The notes below the pieces were generated by a model. It saw nothing but the letters and a program-made list of their open reading frames with translations, ran no database searches and had not been told where the DNA came from. This document shows, piece after piece, positions 27,410 to 36,548 of a DNA stretch of 64,000 bases. Every line of letters begins with the position of its first letter. Position 1 is the first letter of the stretch. The translations under genes were made by a program, and so were the position numbers. The stretch is from positions 727,318 to 791,317 of the forward strand of contig NZ_KE386497.1 in assembly GCF_000427465.1 (NCBI RefSeq), given 5' to 3'. Origin of the DNA: Sinorhizobium arboris LMG 14919. Its GTDB lineage: Bacteria > Pseudomonadota > Alphaproteobacteria > Rhizobiales > Rhizobiaceae.

Positions 27410-29548
27410 ATGATGAAGCCCGCCGCCGTGACTGGGTCGCTCATTCTCGCCGGAGGGAGTTATCGGGATGCATCGAGAGTCGCCCGCAAACTCCGCGAAA
27501 ATGGGTATTCGTGCGTTTGCTCTCCAGACTACCGGACGTTCGAGCAACATACGCGATGGCTAAAGCCGGACCTCCTATTGCTGGACATCGGCATCTACGA
27601 GGAGTTCTTTGGTGATGCAAAGCGTCGTGAACAGGTCCAATCTATTCCGGCAATTCATCTCGTCTCGACAGCCGCTGACAGAACACGCGCGTTTGCTGCG
27701 GGCGCGGTGGACTACATTATCAAACCAGTGCTGACCGAAGAGTTGCTGTTGCGGGTGAGAGCCCAAATCGAGCTGCTGCAGACGCAGAAACAGCTTGCTC
27801 AGCGGAATATGCAGTTCGCCACGACACTGGAAAACATCGGCCAGGGTGTCTGCTTCTTCGATTCGGACCAGCGGCTCATACTATCCAATCGGCGTTATGC
27901 GGAAGTATATGGGCTGCCTCCGGAGTTGGTCCGGCCCGGCATGACTTTAAGTGAGATTACCCAGCTGCGTTATTCCGTCGGCGCTTGTCCAGTCGTGGCG
28001 CACGATGAATATCTGGCCTGGTGCGACTCGATCAACTCCAAGTCTTCGCCGCAAGACTGGACGATGGAGCTGAAGTCGGGCAAGGTCGTTCGCGTGCACC
28101 ACGAGAGAACAGCCAATGGCGGATGGGTTTCGACGCACGAGGACGTCACCGAGCACCGAAACGCCGAACGGCAAATAGCCCATCTCGCATTGCATGATCC
28201 ACTCACCGATCTACCCAACCGCGCCGCACTGAAGCAGAAACTCGAGGCACTGCTCGAGCAGCACCGCACGCAAGGATCACAGTTTGCGGTGCTGTGCCTC
28301 GACCTGGACCGGTTCAAGGAGGTCAACGATCTCTTCGGTCATAGTGTTGGGGATATGGTTCTGGGCCTGGCCGCCAAACGTCTGTGCGCGGCTGCGGTGG
28401 GTGCATTCGTCGCCCGCCTCGGCGGTGACGAGTTCATGGTTTTGGCAGAAGCCGATGCCAGCTCTGCGGCGCAGCTCGCCGACCTGACTATCACCGTTTT
28501 AAGTGAGGACGCAGAGATCGACGGCACCCGGATCCGAATGGGTACGAGCATCGGCGTAGCAATCTTTCCCGCGGACGGGGACAATGCCGCTGAACTTACC
28601 AGCAATGCCGATGCGGCTCTCTATCGCGCCAAGGCCGACGGGCGTGGTACGGCTCGGTTTTTCGAACCTCAAATGGATAAGTGGTTGCGGGAGCGGCGAG
28701 CGTTACAACGTGATTTGCAAGCTGCGATCTCCGAACAGCAGCTGTCTATTGTCTATCAGCCACAGGCTAATATCGGTGGGGATGTCACTGGCTTTGAGGC
28801 CTTGCTGCGGTGGAACCACCCGACGCGCGGCAATGTCCCTCCGACCGTATTTATTCCGATTGCCGAGGAGAGCAGTCTGATAATCGAGATCGGAGAGTGG
28901 GTATTGCGGGAGGCTTGTCGGGAGGCAGCCTCTTGGTCGCGGAAACTGTCAGTAGCCGTAAACCTCTCTCCCGTGCAATTCAAGCATGGGGATCTTTCCG
29001 GGCTCGTCAAGTCAGCCCTGATCGAAACGGGACTGGAGCCTGCACGCCTAGAGCTCGAAATCACGGAAGGCGTTTTGATCGATAATCTTGAACGTGCCAT
29101 CTCGACGTTGGGGCACCTAAAGGCGCTTGGCGTCCGGATCGCTATGGACGATTTCGGGACCGGCTATTCCTCCCTGTCGTATCTGCAGTCTTTCCCTTTC
29201 GACAAGATCAAGATTGATCAGTCGTTCGTCCGCAATATCGGGCTTGCACAGTCTTCAGCGATCATTCGCGCCGTGATTGGACTTGGACGCGGACTCGATC
29301 TGCCCATCATCGCTGAAGGTGTGGAATCGACGGACCAGCTTGCATTTTTGACTCGGGAGTCATGCGATCAAGTGCAAGGCTATCTCGTGGGCCGGCCACG
29401 TCCTATCTCGCACTATGCCAAATACGTTGGCCGGGCGGAGGAAAACGAGCAGCTCGAGCGCGGCCGATCGGCCGTCGCTGTCCGGCCAGAGCAAAGCCAT
29501 GTTGCCAATCCACGGCGAAACAGTGGGAATGCGGAGGCCACCAGCTAG
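27410..29548 (+). CDS. Cyclic-di-GMP signalling protein: receiver-like, PAS, GGDEF and EAL domains
   Basis: A 712-residue cytoplasmic protein starting at the ATG at 27410 behind GGGAGG. Residues about 8-125 form a response-regulator-like domain (PDLLLLDIGIYEEF with a candidate phospho-Asp, then VDYIIKPVLTEELLLRV with the conserved Lys). A PAS-like segment follows (about 140-255). The GGDEF domain has an intact LGGDEF at about 337-342, and the EAL domain has intact FEALLRW near 462-468, NLSPVQF and DDFGTGYSSL. Both active sites look competent, so the protein could make and degrade c-di-GMP. There is no cognate kinase next to it. Confidence 0.93.
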   Translation: MMKPAAVTGSLILAGGSYRDASRVARKLRENGYSCVCSPDYRTFEQHTRWLKPDLLLLDIGIYEEFFGDAKRREQVQSIPAIHLVSTAADRTRAFAAGAVDYIIKPVLTEELLLRVRAQIELLQTQKQLAQRNMQFATTLENIGQGVCFFDSDQRLILSNRRYAEVYGLPPELVRPGMTLSEITQLRYSVGACPVVAHDEYLAWCDSINSKSSPQDWTMELKSGKVVRVHHERTANGGWVSTHEDVTEHRNAERQIAHLALHDPLTDLPNRAALKQKLEALLEQHRTQGSQFAVLCLDLDRFKEVNDLFGHSVGDMVLGLAAKRLCAAAVGAFVARLGGDEFMVLAEADASSAAQLADLTITVLSEDAEIDGTRIRMGTSIGVAIFPADGDNAAELTSNADAALYRAKADGRGTARFFEPQMDKWLRERRALQRDLQAAISEQQLSIVYQPQANIGGDVTGFEALLRWNHPTRGNVPPTVFIPIAEESSLIIEIGEWVLREACREAASWSRKLSVAVNLSPVQFKHGDLSGLVKSALIETGLEPARLELEITEGVLIDNLERAISTLGHLKALGVRIAMDDFGTGYSSLSYLQSFPFDKIKIDQSFVRNIGLAQSSAIIRAVIGLGRGLDLPIIAEGVESTDQLAFLTRESCDQVQGYLVGRPRPISHYAKYVGRAEENEQLERGRSAVAVRPEQSHVANPRRNSGNAEATS

Positions 29549-29607
29549 TGGTCTCAATGCCGTACTCGGCCGACGAAGCTGATGAAGTTCGAAGAAAATC
29601 AGTGTGA

Positions 29608-30262
29608 TCACCGGCCGCCGACTATCGCGAGCACAGTTTCTTGCTGCTGCCAAAGCATGGCGGCTCCGCTCAGCGCCATGAACCCGACCACAATTGTGCG
29701 GAACTTCGTCTCACTCATATCCCTGAGCAGACGCTTTGCGACCCAAGTGGACACCAGCGCGCCAGCTCCCGCGGCAAGCCCAAGCAGCCAGAGATGTCCA
29801 GCCATGGCGCCGAGTGTGGTGTAGGTGCCGATCTTCACCAGGTGCGTCGGCAGCGACACTGCGGTCTTGGTGCCGATCATGCGCTCCTTGGTGATGCCGG
29901 CGTTCAGATACAGCGTGTTCAATGAATAGGCTTTAATATAGTCGATCTTCATTTCTGATCCGTCGACAAGTCCGTCGCTCGGCGTGCCGGCCATCCCTCC
30001 GACCGCAAGGTTCACGAGCATGTACATTGGATCGTGCATGAACGAGGGGGTGTCCGCGCGTGCAATCGCGGCGTCATCGAAGTACCAGACGATCGCGTCT
30101 TCCGTCCAAAGCACGCCGTATTTGTGGAACCCGCTTGTATCGCCAACCTTCACCCCGTCTTGGCTCATGGTGTGCGATCCGGTTGCATTGGAATGATTAT
30201 GCTGTGGAACTGCCGCTGTGATAAAGCGGCTGGCCCAGGGCGTTCATGACAGTTCTGCTCAT
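29608..30262 (-). pseudogene. Remnant chimera: glycoside hydrolase family 16 end joined to a TauE/SafE-like membrane protein end
   Basis: The ATG at 30262 starts MSRTVMNALGQPLYHSGSST, then the frame breaks. From about 30210 another frame gives HNHSNATGSHTM, then GFHKYGVLWTEDAIVWYFDD and YMLVNLAVGG, the C-terminal half of a GH16 glucanase of the ExoK/ExsH kind. The catalytic ExDxE motif lies in the deleted part. After IDYIKAYSLN the protein switches to TGTKTAVSLPTHLVKIG-type membrane sequence with two or three helices, the end of a TauE/SafE exporter. Two deletions therefore joined pieces of two genes. It is non-functional as a hydrolase. Confidence 0.7.
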
Positions 30263-30561
30263 CGAGAAGTCTCCCTGCTAATTGCTTGCCCCTTCCCGAT
30301 GAGCACCCCCAGCATTCGGAAACCGTGACCTGTCGCACACACCCGGCACTCTGGAGCTCGGGCGCGCGCTCGCGAACCAAACGCCCCGGCTTCGAGATGT
30401 CTCCCCACGGCTCTGATCACCGGGAGGAGCCCTTCATTTTTTAAACGCTCCTGCAGATCCGCGCAGAAAGGCGTATGCTGTTTCACCGTTGGCCTGCCGC
30501 AGGGGCGCGGCCATGACGGGGAGATGGATTTGCTCTCGTCCCCAAGCGAAGGAATGGCGTC

Positions 30562-30765
30562 ATGGAGCGCCGCGACTACCAATCCAAGTCGATAAGTCCT
30601 GACGAAGTTGAGATGCTCAGCAACGTCTTCGAGCAGTTGTTGCACGACTATCAGATTCCGCGAGATGGGCAGGAAGCTGAAGACCTCGCAGCGAGGTTGG
30701 TGGCGGTCTATCAGTCCGGAGTTCGCGACGTTGAAATGCTCAAGAAGTTATCTTTGCGCGCGTGA
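30562..30765 (+). CDS. Small protein, member of a three-copy family in this window
   Basis: A 67-residue acidic protein (MERRDYQSKSISPDEVEML...). It shares the layout L--VFE-LL-----I-----EAE-LA-RL-A-Y-SGVRD with the genes at 33057 and 42014. Predicted all-helical and cytoplasmic. The LY-SGVRD block is the best conserved part. Function unknown. It lies 95 nt before a DUF2934 gene and may be co-expressed with it. Confidence 0.7.
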   Translation: MERRDYQSKSISPDEVEMLSNVFEQLLHDYQIPRDGQEAEDLAARLVAVYQSGVRDVEMLKKLSLRA

Positions 30766-30859
30766 GGGTGGTCCCCTGCCTCGGCTCATTGCTGCCGAGT
30801 AGCGCACGCTCAGGAGGATGGCGAAGGGTCGGAACGGGCGAACAAGGGAGTGCACTCAA

Positions 30860-31123
30860 ATGGATGGCCATGAACACAACAGAGAGGAGCGGGTCCGCGA
30901 GGGTGCCTATGAGATCTGGGAGCGCGAAGGCCGCAAGCATGGCGACCACGAGCGCCATTGGGAGGAGGCTGAAGCGGAACTGAAAAACGAAGAATCCGGA
31001 ACAGATTCCCCCAGGCGCTCATCTGGTCCGAGCGACGGCCGAGAAACCGCAGAAAACATGAGCGAACCCGTCTCTCCTTCAGGAGCCGGCAAGCAAAAAT
31101 CAAATAATAAGAATGCAGCTTAG
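30860..31123 (+). CDS. DUF2934 protein
   Basis: An 87-residue protein from the ATG at 30860. It contains the DUF2934 core VREGAYEIWEREGRKHGDHE followed by RHWEEAEAEL, and then a polar, probably disordered tail. DUF2934 proteins are common in rhizobia and are often part of the general stress response, but their activity is unknown. A second copy with the same core lies at 40629. An 11-bp hairpin follows the gene. Confidence 0.85.
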   Translation: MDGHEHNREERVREGAYEIWEREGRKHGDHERHWEEAEAELKNEESGTDSPRRSSGPSDGRETAENMSEPVSPSGAGKQKSNNKNAA

Positions 31124-31153
31124 CCGATCCCATTTGATTGGGGTCGGTCGACT

Positions 31154-31182
31154 GCCCTTGCCGGCCCTTATCCGGCAAGGGC
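31154..31182 (+). terminator. Hairpin after the DUF2934 gene
   Basis: GCCCTTGCCGG (31154-31164) pairs perfectly with CCGGCAAGGGC (31172-31182) around a 7-nt loop. No T tract follows. It separates the DUF2934 gene from the DUF982 remnant. Confidence 0.6.
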
Positions 31183-31200
31183 GCAACTCGTGGAGGGGCC

Positions 31201-31427
31201 ATGCAGGATATTCTCTGGGAGCAGCCAGTGAAGCCTGACTATGCCGGAGGCAGCGAGCGCTGCGTTAACGGACCCCGAGAGGCGCCCAGTGCCTTTCGGA
31301 GTGGCCGAGCGGCGGTGGCTGGTTCTACGAACGGGCTAAGATACGCTGCCACGCTGCATTGGAAGCGAACGGTGATCTCGCGTTTTCTCGCCAGGCGTTT
31401 ATTGCCGCCTCAATCGAGTGTGACTGA
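31201..31427 (+). pseudogene. DUF982 protein gene with one frameshift
   Basis: The ATG at 31201 opens MQDILWEQPVKPDYAGGSER with the DUF982 start. After GPREA the coding signal shifts frame to QCLSEWPSGGGWFYERAKIR, then ALEANGDLAFSRQAFIAASI and the stop at 31425-31427. One base missing at about 31287 explains the break. Together it would be about 75 residues. Intact and further decayed copies of the same family are at 39971 and 34342. Confidence 0.8.
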
Positions 31428-31555
31428 GTCAACCTCCCGAGATACCGAGGTCGCTCATACGACCATGCAGCAGATTGGGCATAAGCAGAATTCGACGGCC
31501 AAGGTTCGACGCACCAGGCCCTCTTCTCGACGACGGATGACGAGGGCGACATTTC

Positions 31556-31789
31556 TCAGGTGCTGCCTGCAACCCTGTTTCTTTCTCTGATCAGGCGGTC
31601 GCGCTCGCGAATATGCGACGCGAGGCTCAGCTCAAAAGTGACCAATAATTTGCGAGCCGTTGTGGCGTCTCGGTCGGCCCTCTCGAGCTTGGCAACGAGT
31701 TCGCGTTGAACGGTTGCGCGCCTGGTAGCATCTTCCACGTCGCGCTCCGCCGCTGCCAGATACTTCTCAATCAGAGACAGTTCATTCAT
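31556..31789 (-). CDS. Small helical hypothetical protein
   Basis: A 77-residue protein from the second Met (MNELSLIEKYLAAAERDVED). It is entirely helical and charged (RELVAKLERADRDATTARKL), resembling short coiled-coil proteins found in multiple copies in rhizobia. No signal or membrane segment. Function unknown. Confidence 0.55.
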   Translation of the reverse strand: MNELSLIEKYLAAAERDVEDATRRATVQRELVAKLERADRDATTARKLLVTFELSLASHIRERDRLIRERNRVAGST

Positions 31790-31837
31790 GCCAGAGAATA
31801 GCACGGATCCTCGATCTTGCAGCCGTTAACGCACGGC

Positions 31838-31948
31838 CGCGTTCGCGATTGGGAACAGGGCCGATCCAATATCGACGCGCCGTCCCGTATCCTTCTCATG
31901 TTCGAGAAGGAGCCGGAAGCGGTGCAGCGGGCGTTCTCGCAGCCTAAA
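31838..31948 (+). pseudogene. C-terminal fragment of a HigA-type antitoxin
   Basis: The frame VRDWEQGRSNIDAPSRILL followed by MFEKEPEAVQRAF matches the recognition helix and C-terminus of XRE-family antitoxins of the HigA/RelB-partner type (usual form RNWEQGRRxPxGPAxxLLxVI). The N-terminal half of the domain and any partner toxin are missing. Confidence 0.6.
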
Positions 31949-32042
31949 ATGCGCGGCTATGACAATCGCCTGAAGATGAGGCGCCAAGCCGAACCCCATC
32001 TGATCATTAGGTTCGGCGCGTCATATCGGTTTGGAGAGCGTG

Positions 32043-32420
32043 CTATTTTGCAGCGGTCGGTATGAACCACCATGTGATCGAGACGGCAGCCAGGGCCCAC
32101 AGCGCGACTATGAAAATTGCGCCACCCCGATTGAAGGGCTTTTTTGGGGCGGCGGCAGCAGTCGCCCGATGCTCCGCCATGATCTCTGCCGGCACCAACC
32201 GAATTGCTAGCAAAATTGCCAGAGGCAGGAGGATCACCTCGTCGAGATATCCGAGGACGGGAATAAAGTCGGCAATCAGATCGATGGGCGAGAGCGCATA
32301 GGCAGCTATGGCGAAGGCGAACGCCTTCGCATACCAGGGCATACGAGGATCGCGGGCCGCGAGCCACAGAGCATGCACGTCCCGTTTGATTGCCCTCGCC
32401 CAGTCTTTGAGCCGCATCAT
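32043..32420 (-). CDS. YkvA-like DUF1232 membrane protein
   Basis: A 125-residue protein with the DUF1232 signature WYAKAFAFAIAAYALSPIDL followed by IADFIPVLGYLDEVIL. Two or three membrane segments are visible: about 35-55, about 65-80 and about 100-118. These proteins sit in the inner membrane and their role is unknown. It lies 3 nt downstream of the cold-shock gene on the same strand, so the two are probably co-transcribed. Confidence 0.88.
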   Translation of the reverse strand: MMRLKDWARAIKRDVHALWLAARDPRMPWYAKAFAFAIAAYALSPIDLIADFIPVLGYLDEVILLPLAILLAIRLVPAEIMAEHRATAAAAPKKPFNRGGAIFIVALWALAAVSITWWFIPTAAK

Positions 32421-32423
32421 CGA

Positions 32424-32633
32424 TCAGAGTGCGCGAAGATTGTCCGCGGAAGTCTTGCCCGAGCGACGATCCTGGGTAACTTCGAAGCTTACTTTTTGAC
32501 CCTCCTTGAGAGTGGAGAGCCCAGCACGCTCTACTGCCGAAATATGCACGAAGACATCCGCCGAGCCGTCGTCGGGCTGAATGAAGCCGAAGCCTTTGGT
32601 GCTGTTGAACCACTTTACCGTTCCTGAAGCCAC
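32424..32633 (-). CDS. Cold-shock protein (CspA family)
   Basis: A 69-residue single-stranded nucleic-acid-binding beta barrel. The start is a GTG at 32633 ([20 protein letters not shown]), the position that aligns with the family; the upstream frame is not coding. RNP1 (KGFGFI) and RNP2 (VFVHIS) are intact. CspA proteins act as RNA chaperones. It is followed after 3 nt by the DUF1232 gene. Confidence 0.95.
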   Translation of the reverse strand: MASGTVKWFNSTKGFGFIQPDDGSADVFVHISAVERAGLSTLKEGQKVSFEVTQDRRSGKTSADNLRAL

Positions 32634-32736
32634 GAGTGTGCCCCTTTCATCGTGAGAGAGTTTGGCGATTGCGAAACGAATCTTGTCAGGACGTCGTGAC
32701 ACGCGCAACCGCAGAACCATCTATCGTCGCTGAACC

Positions 32737-32997
32737 TTAGATGAGGATCGCCTCCTCGTCCCGTTCAAGCGGCTGCAGCATCATAGCATCCGAAGGGAAT
32801 GGCCTCTGCAGTTCCTTGGCTTCCTTCCACTCCGCGGTGAGCCACAGCTCGATTTCCGCGGGCTCTGTCAGAATGACAGGCATGGCCTTCGGGTGGATCG
32901 GCCTCACAATCTCATTGGCCTCGCAAGTCAGGGGCTCATGATCAGCGGCGCGCCTACTGGACAACTTCCGCCGTTCTGTCACGATGAGGATAGCCAC
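32737..32997 (-). pseudogene. C-terminal fragment of a SRAP (YedK/HMCES-type) protein
   Basis: The frame contains LTCEANEIVRPIHPKAMPVI and ELWLTAEWKEAKELQRPFP, the end of SOS-response-associated peptidases that crosslink abasic sites. The His of IHPKAMP is present. The N-terminal catalytic Cys2 and most of the domain are absent. Only about 65 of some 220-250 residues remain. Confidence 0.75.
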
Positions 32998-33056
32998 ATT
33001 ATGGCCTTAAACTGAGCCCGCCCTACTGTCCCCCTCCGAGCAGGCTTTCTTTTGCC

Positions 33057-33260
33057 CTAGTGAATTTGGATCATATCAATCAGGTTAACCGGGTCTCTGA
33101 TGCCTTCTTGGTATAGCGCGATCAGCCGCTTTGCGAGTGCCTCAGCTTCCGGCGTATCGATGTTCAGCTTCGTCCTCGCGAGCTCGTTCTCGAACACCCG
33201 TTGTAGGAGATTGATGTCGTCCGGGCGGATGACGCAGTCGGAATCGCGGAAAGGATACAT
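33057..33260 (-). CDS. Small protein, member of a three-copy family in this window
   Basis: A 67-residue protein (MYPFRDSDCVIRPDDINLLQ...) with the same core as the genes at 30562 and 42014: LLQRVFENEL, then PEAEALAKRLIALYQEGIRD. Helical and cytoplasmic. A GGGAGG Shine-Dalgarno precedes the ATG. Function unknown. Confidence 0.7.
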   Translation of the reverse strand: MYPFRDSDCVIRPDDINLLQRVFENELARTKLNIDTPEAEALAKRLIALYQEGIRDPVNLIDMIQIH

Positions 33261-33725
33261 AACGCGGCCTCCCTAGTTAGGGCGAAAGCATAAGTATCGG
33301 CCAGCGGCGCCCTTGCCCATAGCCGCTGATGGCAGGAAGAATGCGCCTGAAATGAGGTATTTGAAAGGGCGCTCAGTGGAAGGCTGTTCACCTCCGGTTC
33401 GGGCTTCGAGCTATATCCATTTCCACCAACTTCTCGCGGATCACCGCGTCTCGTTGCCGGCCCAGCCGCTGGAATGGCTAATCGCACCAATTCCGAGTAG
33501 ATGGTGAACGTTGCGCAAGCGTTGCACTGCTTTTCGCCTCAACGTTCATGGGAATGCATCAATTTCGCTGTGAGGCTCAGGCCGGGGTGCCGCCGCGTTG
33601 TGAGCTAGCCTGACGGATGTTCACGATTTAAGGAGAATAAGTTGCGTCATCGGTCCGCTCTCGGATGCCCTTAAACGAAGGGTGACGGAGTTTTCCGTCT
33701 TCCGTCCAGGCGCGATATTCAACGT
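33261..33725. other. Stretch without a gene
   Basis: No reading frame here carries a ribosome-binding site or a protein I recognise. It separates the small gene at 33057 from the MgtC-like gene. Confidence 0.4.
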
Positions 33726-34184
33726 TTATGGATGCGAACCATCATGGTCTTCGTGACCGTGTACCCCGAGCGTGCTCAGCAGCCATAACCCAAGGAGGTT
33801 GGTCAAGCTGAGGACGATTGCAATGTTTGCGCGACCGAGTCCCACCGCCACCCCGATGGCGCCGGCATTCCAGATGCTGGCGGCGGTCACCAATCCTTTG
33901 ACGGTGCTACCTTGCTTGACGATGGCACCGCCGCCAATGAAGCCAATTCCGGTGATGACACCTTGGAGAACACGGGCCCTAGCTTCATTGGTGGTCGGCG
34001 AGCTCGTGTCGATAATCAGGGCAAAGCCGCATGCCGCCATTGCCACTATCGGAAGCGTTCGAAAGCCTATGCTGCGCCTACCATGCCTGCGCTCCCAACC
34101 AATTGGCAGCGCTAGGGCAAATGCCAACAGAACCCTCGCTATTTCGCTAAGGATCGTTTGGAAGTCGAAGCCGAGATCAGGCAT
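33726..34184 (-). CDS. MgtC/SapB-family membrane protein
   Basis: A 152-residue protein starting at the ATG at 34184 (MPDLGFDFQTILSEIARVLL) with four membrane segments. MgtC/SapB family cores are ALALPIGWERRHGRR, IGFRTLPIVAMAACG, VLQGVITGIGFIGGGAIVKQ and LVTAASIWNAGAIGVAVGLG. MgtC proteins help bacteria survive low magnesium and host environments, partly by modulating ATP synthase. The soluble C-terminal domain of long MgtC forms is absent, as in SapB types. Confidence 0.93.
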   Translation of the reverse strand: MPDLGFDFQTILSEIARVLLAFALALPIGWERRHGRRSIGFRTLPIVAMAACGFALIIDTSSPTTNEARARVLQGVITGIGFIGGGAIVKQGSTVKGLVTAASIWNAGAIGVAVGLGRANIAIVLSLTNLLGLWLLSTLGVHGHEDHDGSHP

Positions 34185-34341
34185 GGTCCTTTCCGTCCAT
34201 GATAGTGATTGAGGGCCGGACCACAGGCCTCGCCGCATTACGGTCATTTCCGGCACGTTGCTGCCACGTCGTGCCAGCGATCACCTGTGGGGACATCCGA
34301 CGTTATACAGATCGGCGGCACAGGCGAAGCAGGAATTTAAA

Positions 34342-34484
34342 CTAGGGCTTCGATGAAACCTCACCGCCTTGATGATGCTGGGCCATTCGGGAGCTGCGCG
34401 ACAGGCCCGCATGGCCATGGCTCGGCCATTTCATGCCGTTTGCAGCGTCATTGAAAGTGGAACGCGCCATGGCATTTCTTTCAT
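34342..34484 (-). pseudogene. DUF982 remnant with internal deletion
   Basis: A GGAGG Shine-Dalgarno and ATG at 34484 remain, reading MKEMPWRVPLSMTLQTA-stop, nearly the same opening as the intact DUF982 protein at 39971 (MKEALWRVPVSVTLQNG). The neighbouring frame continues with KWPSHGHAGLSRSSRM, corresponding to the EWPSHGKWHHRAIRD region. About 15-20 codons are lost and the frame is broken. Confidence 0.65.
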
Positions 34485-34860
34485 ATTCGGGCCTCCTGAA
34501 AGGTCGTATGTTGAACCGCCAACCCATCTGCTTCGTTCCCACGATAAAATGTTTCTGAGTTCTTGGTCACACTTGCTGAAGGATGCCTTCAGAGTAGACG
34601 ACCGTTGTCGTGCGGTCGCGGCCATCGCAGATCGAACGGGACGGCTTGCGAGGCCTTTGGGCTGTCTTACATTAGAAAAATGGTGCCGAGATGCGGCTCC
34701 GAGAAAATCGGCGCCCGCTCGGCCGCGAATTTCGGCTTGTCATGCACCTCGCTGTAACCGACGCGCATCATCTTTGCAGTGCGTCACCCGCGATCGACTC
34801 GACCGGATTGAAAAGCCGATCGGGAGTAACCGGCAGCGATCTGATACGGAGAGCAAAGTC
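34485..34860. other. Leader region of cbpA
   Basis: A long rightward frame continuous with cbpA covers this stretch, but it has no similarity, poor codon character and no ribosome-binding site, so the cbpA start is placed at 34861. No other gene is seen. Confidence 0.4.
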
Positions 34861-35781
34861 GTGAGTGAGGATCCTTATGACATTCTAGGGATAAAGCGCG
34901 ATGCGGCCCAAGGCGAGGTCCAAAATGCGTTCCGCAAGCTTGCCAAGAAGCTGCACCCGGATCTCCATCCAGGTGACAAGAGCGCTGAAGACCGTTTCAA
35001 GCAGATTTCGGCGGCCTACCAGCTTTTGAGCGACGAAGAGAAACGGGCGCGTTTCGACCGAGGCGAAATCGACATGGCCGGAGCCGAGCAGGCTCCACGC
35101 GATTTTTATCGGCAATATGCATCAGCCGGCGGCCCAAACGATCCATATCATAGCGGCGCAGGTTTCGCGGACTTCGGGGAAGCGGATGATTTGTTCTCAC
35201 GCTTTTTTTCGCAACGGAGCGCGAGGGGAGCATTCCGGTCCCGCGGCGCAGATCGCCGTTTCACAATGGACATCGATTTTCTTCTGGCAGTGAATGGCGG
35301 CAAAAGCCACGTCCGTTTACCGGATGGGAGCTCGCTGGAAGTAACCGTGCCACCTGGAGCACATGACGGTCAGATGCTGCGATTGCGTGGGAAGGGCGAA
35401 CCTGGATATGGCGGCGGCGCGCCCGGGGATGCACTGATCGAGGTACACATCAGGCCGCATCCGTTCTTCATTAGAGATAATGACGATATTCACATAGATC
35501 TGCCGATTTCTCTGAGCGAAGCCGTACTCGGCGGGAAGGTTCGCGTGCCGACGCCATCGGGCGCCGTACAACTGACCATTCCGCCCAATTTGAGCAGCGG
35601 CAAGAGATTGCGCATCAAGGGTAAAGGCGTGCCGAAGCGCAGTGGCGGCGCCGGCGACATTTACGTCACGCTGAAAATCGTCCTGCCTGAGGTTGCCGAC
35701 CCGGATCTTACCGCATTCGTGAAGGGTTGGAAGGCGGGCCAGGCGCAAAATCCGCGCAGGCATCTGGAGGGCGAACAATGA
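34861..35781 (+). CDS. cbpA: DnaJ-class co-chaperone CbpA
   Basis: A 306-residue protein starting at the GTG at 34861 behind GGAGAG. The J domain (residues 3-67) keeps the HPD motif at 32-34, which triggers DnaK ATP hydrolysis. A Gly/Phe-type linker with FADFGEADDLFSRFF follows, then two beta-barrel substrate-binding domains. There is no zinc-finger Cys region, which distinguishes CbpA from DnaJ. Its stop overlaps the cbpM start (ATGA). Confidence 0.95.
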   Translation: MSEDPYDILGIKRDAAQGEVQNAFRKLAKKLHPDLHPGDKSAEDRFKQISAAYQLLSDEEKRARFDRGEIDMAGAEQAPRDFYRQYASAGGPNDPYHSGAGFADFGEADDLFSRFFSQRSARGAFRSRGADRRFTMDIDFLLAVNGGKSHVRLPDGSSLEVTVPPGAHDGQMLRLRGKGEPGYGGGAPGDALIEVHIRPHPFFIRDNDDIHIDLPISLSEAVLGGKVRVPTPSGAVQLTIPPNLSSGKRLRIKGKGVPKRSGGAGDIYVTLKIVLPEVADPDLTAFVKGWKAGQAQNPRRHLEGEQ

Positions 35782-36101
35782 ACGATCTGGAGTTTTGCAA
35801 TTGCTTGAAGATCGACACCGTAGTTCTCAGCGAGTGGATCGAAGAAGGCTGGATTGCGCCCGCATATGTGGACGGCAGGCCGGAATTTCGCGACGCCGAT
35901 ATTGCCCGGGCGAATTTAATTCTCGATCTGATGGATGCTTTCGGCGTCAATGCCGCAGGGATTGACATAGCCATGGACCTGATCGACCAGGTTCACGGGC
36001 TGCGGGCCATTCTACGAGACCTGATGACGGCAATTGAACATCAGGATCGCGAAATCCAAACCGACATCCTGCGTGAGTTGGACAGGATCGCTTCTTCTTA
36101 A
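35778..36101 (+). CDS. cbpM: Chaperone modulator CbpM
   Basis: A 107-residue protein (MNDLEFCNCLKIDTVVLSEW...) whose ATG overlaps the cbpA stop by four bases. CbpM binds the J domain of CbpA and limits its activity and DNA binding. The MerR-like N-terminal helix region (LSEWIEEGWIAPAYVDGRPE) and the C-terminal helices (MDLIDQVHGLRAIL) fit the family. The pair forms a tightly coupled operon. Confidence 0.9.
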   Translation: MNDLEFCNCLKIDTVVLSEWIEEGWIAPAYVDGRPEFRDADIARANLILDLMDAFGVNAAGIDIAMDLIDQVHGLRAILRDLMTAIEHQDREIQTDILRELDRIASS

Positions 36102-36548
36102 GACGCATCGAGCTGCCGAGCGTTGGAATAAACGGCGCTTACCTTCAATAGTCCTCGCCGCAATCAGGCGCCTGGCAGTATGCGTGCTGCCCTTTCTGGC
36201 AGGCAGGCGGCGGAGGCCGGAAGCGTCGGTTTTTTTCGTGGAACAATTCCGCGTCCACGGGGTTCTGGTCGCGCCGCTGCACTATCGGTCTCCTCCTTGG
36301 TGGCAACAAAGCAGCGTCCGCTATTGGTCGGGCGCTGTTTTACCCCCATCTGACGGAGATCTGGTGAGTGATCGAGACGTCCGTTGTTCGGCTTCGATCG
36401 ACTCGGGCCGACAACGAGCGGCACGTTTCGCGATCTGTCCGTAGACGGCATTGTGACCGCAAGCCTGCGCGAGCGGGCAGCCGTTCCCTCACCACACGGC
36501 CCTCTCCCTGCATGGCACTGCGAACCGTCCAACAAAGGGAGTTCCATC
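36102..36548. other. Stretch without a gene, upstream of hsp20
   Basis: No supported coding region. It should contain the hsp20 promoter. No ROSE-type thermometer or CIRCE was recognised. Confidence 0.4.

Noticed and set aside
34369..34860. A 164-codon upstream extension of cbpA.
   Set aside because: It has no similarity and no ribosome-binding site, and the J domain begins at the GTG at 34861.
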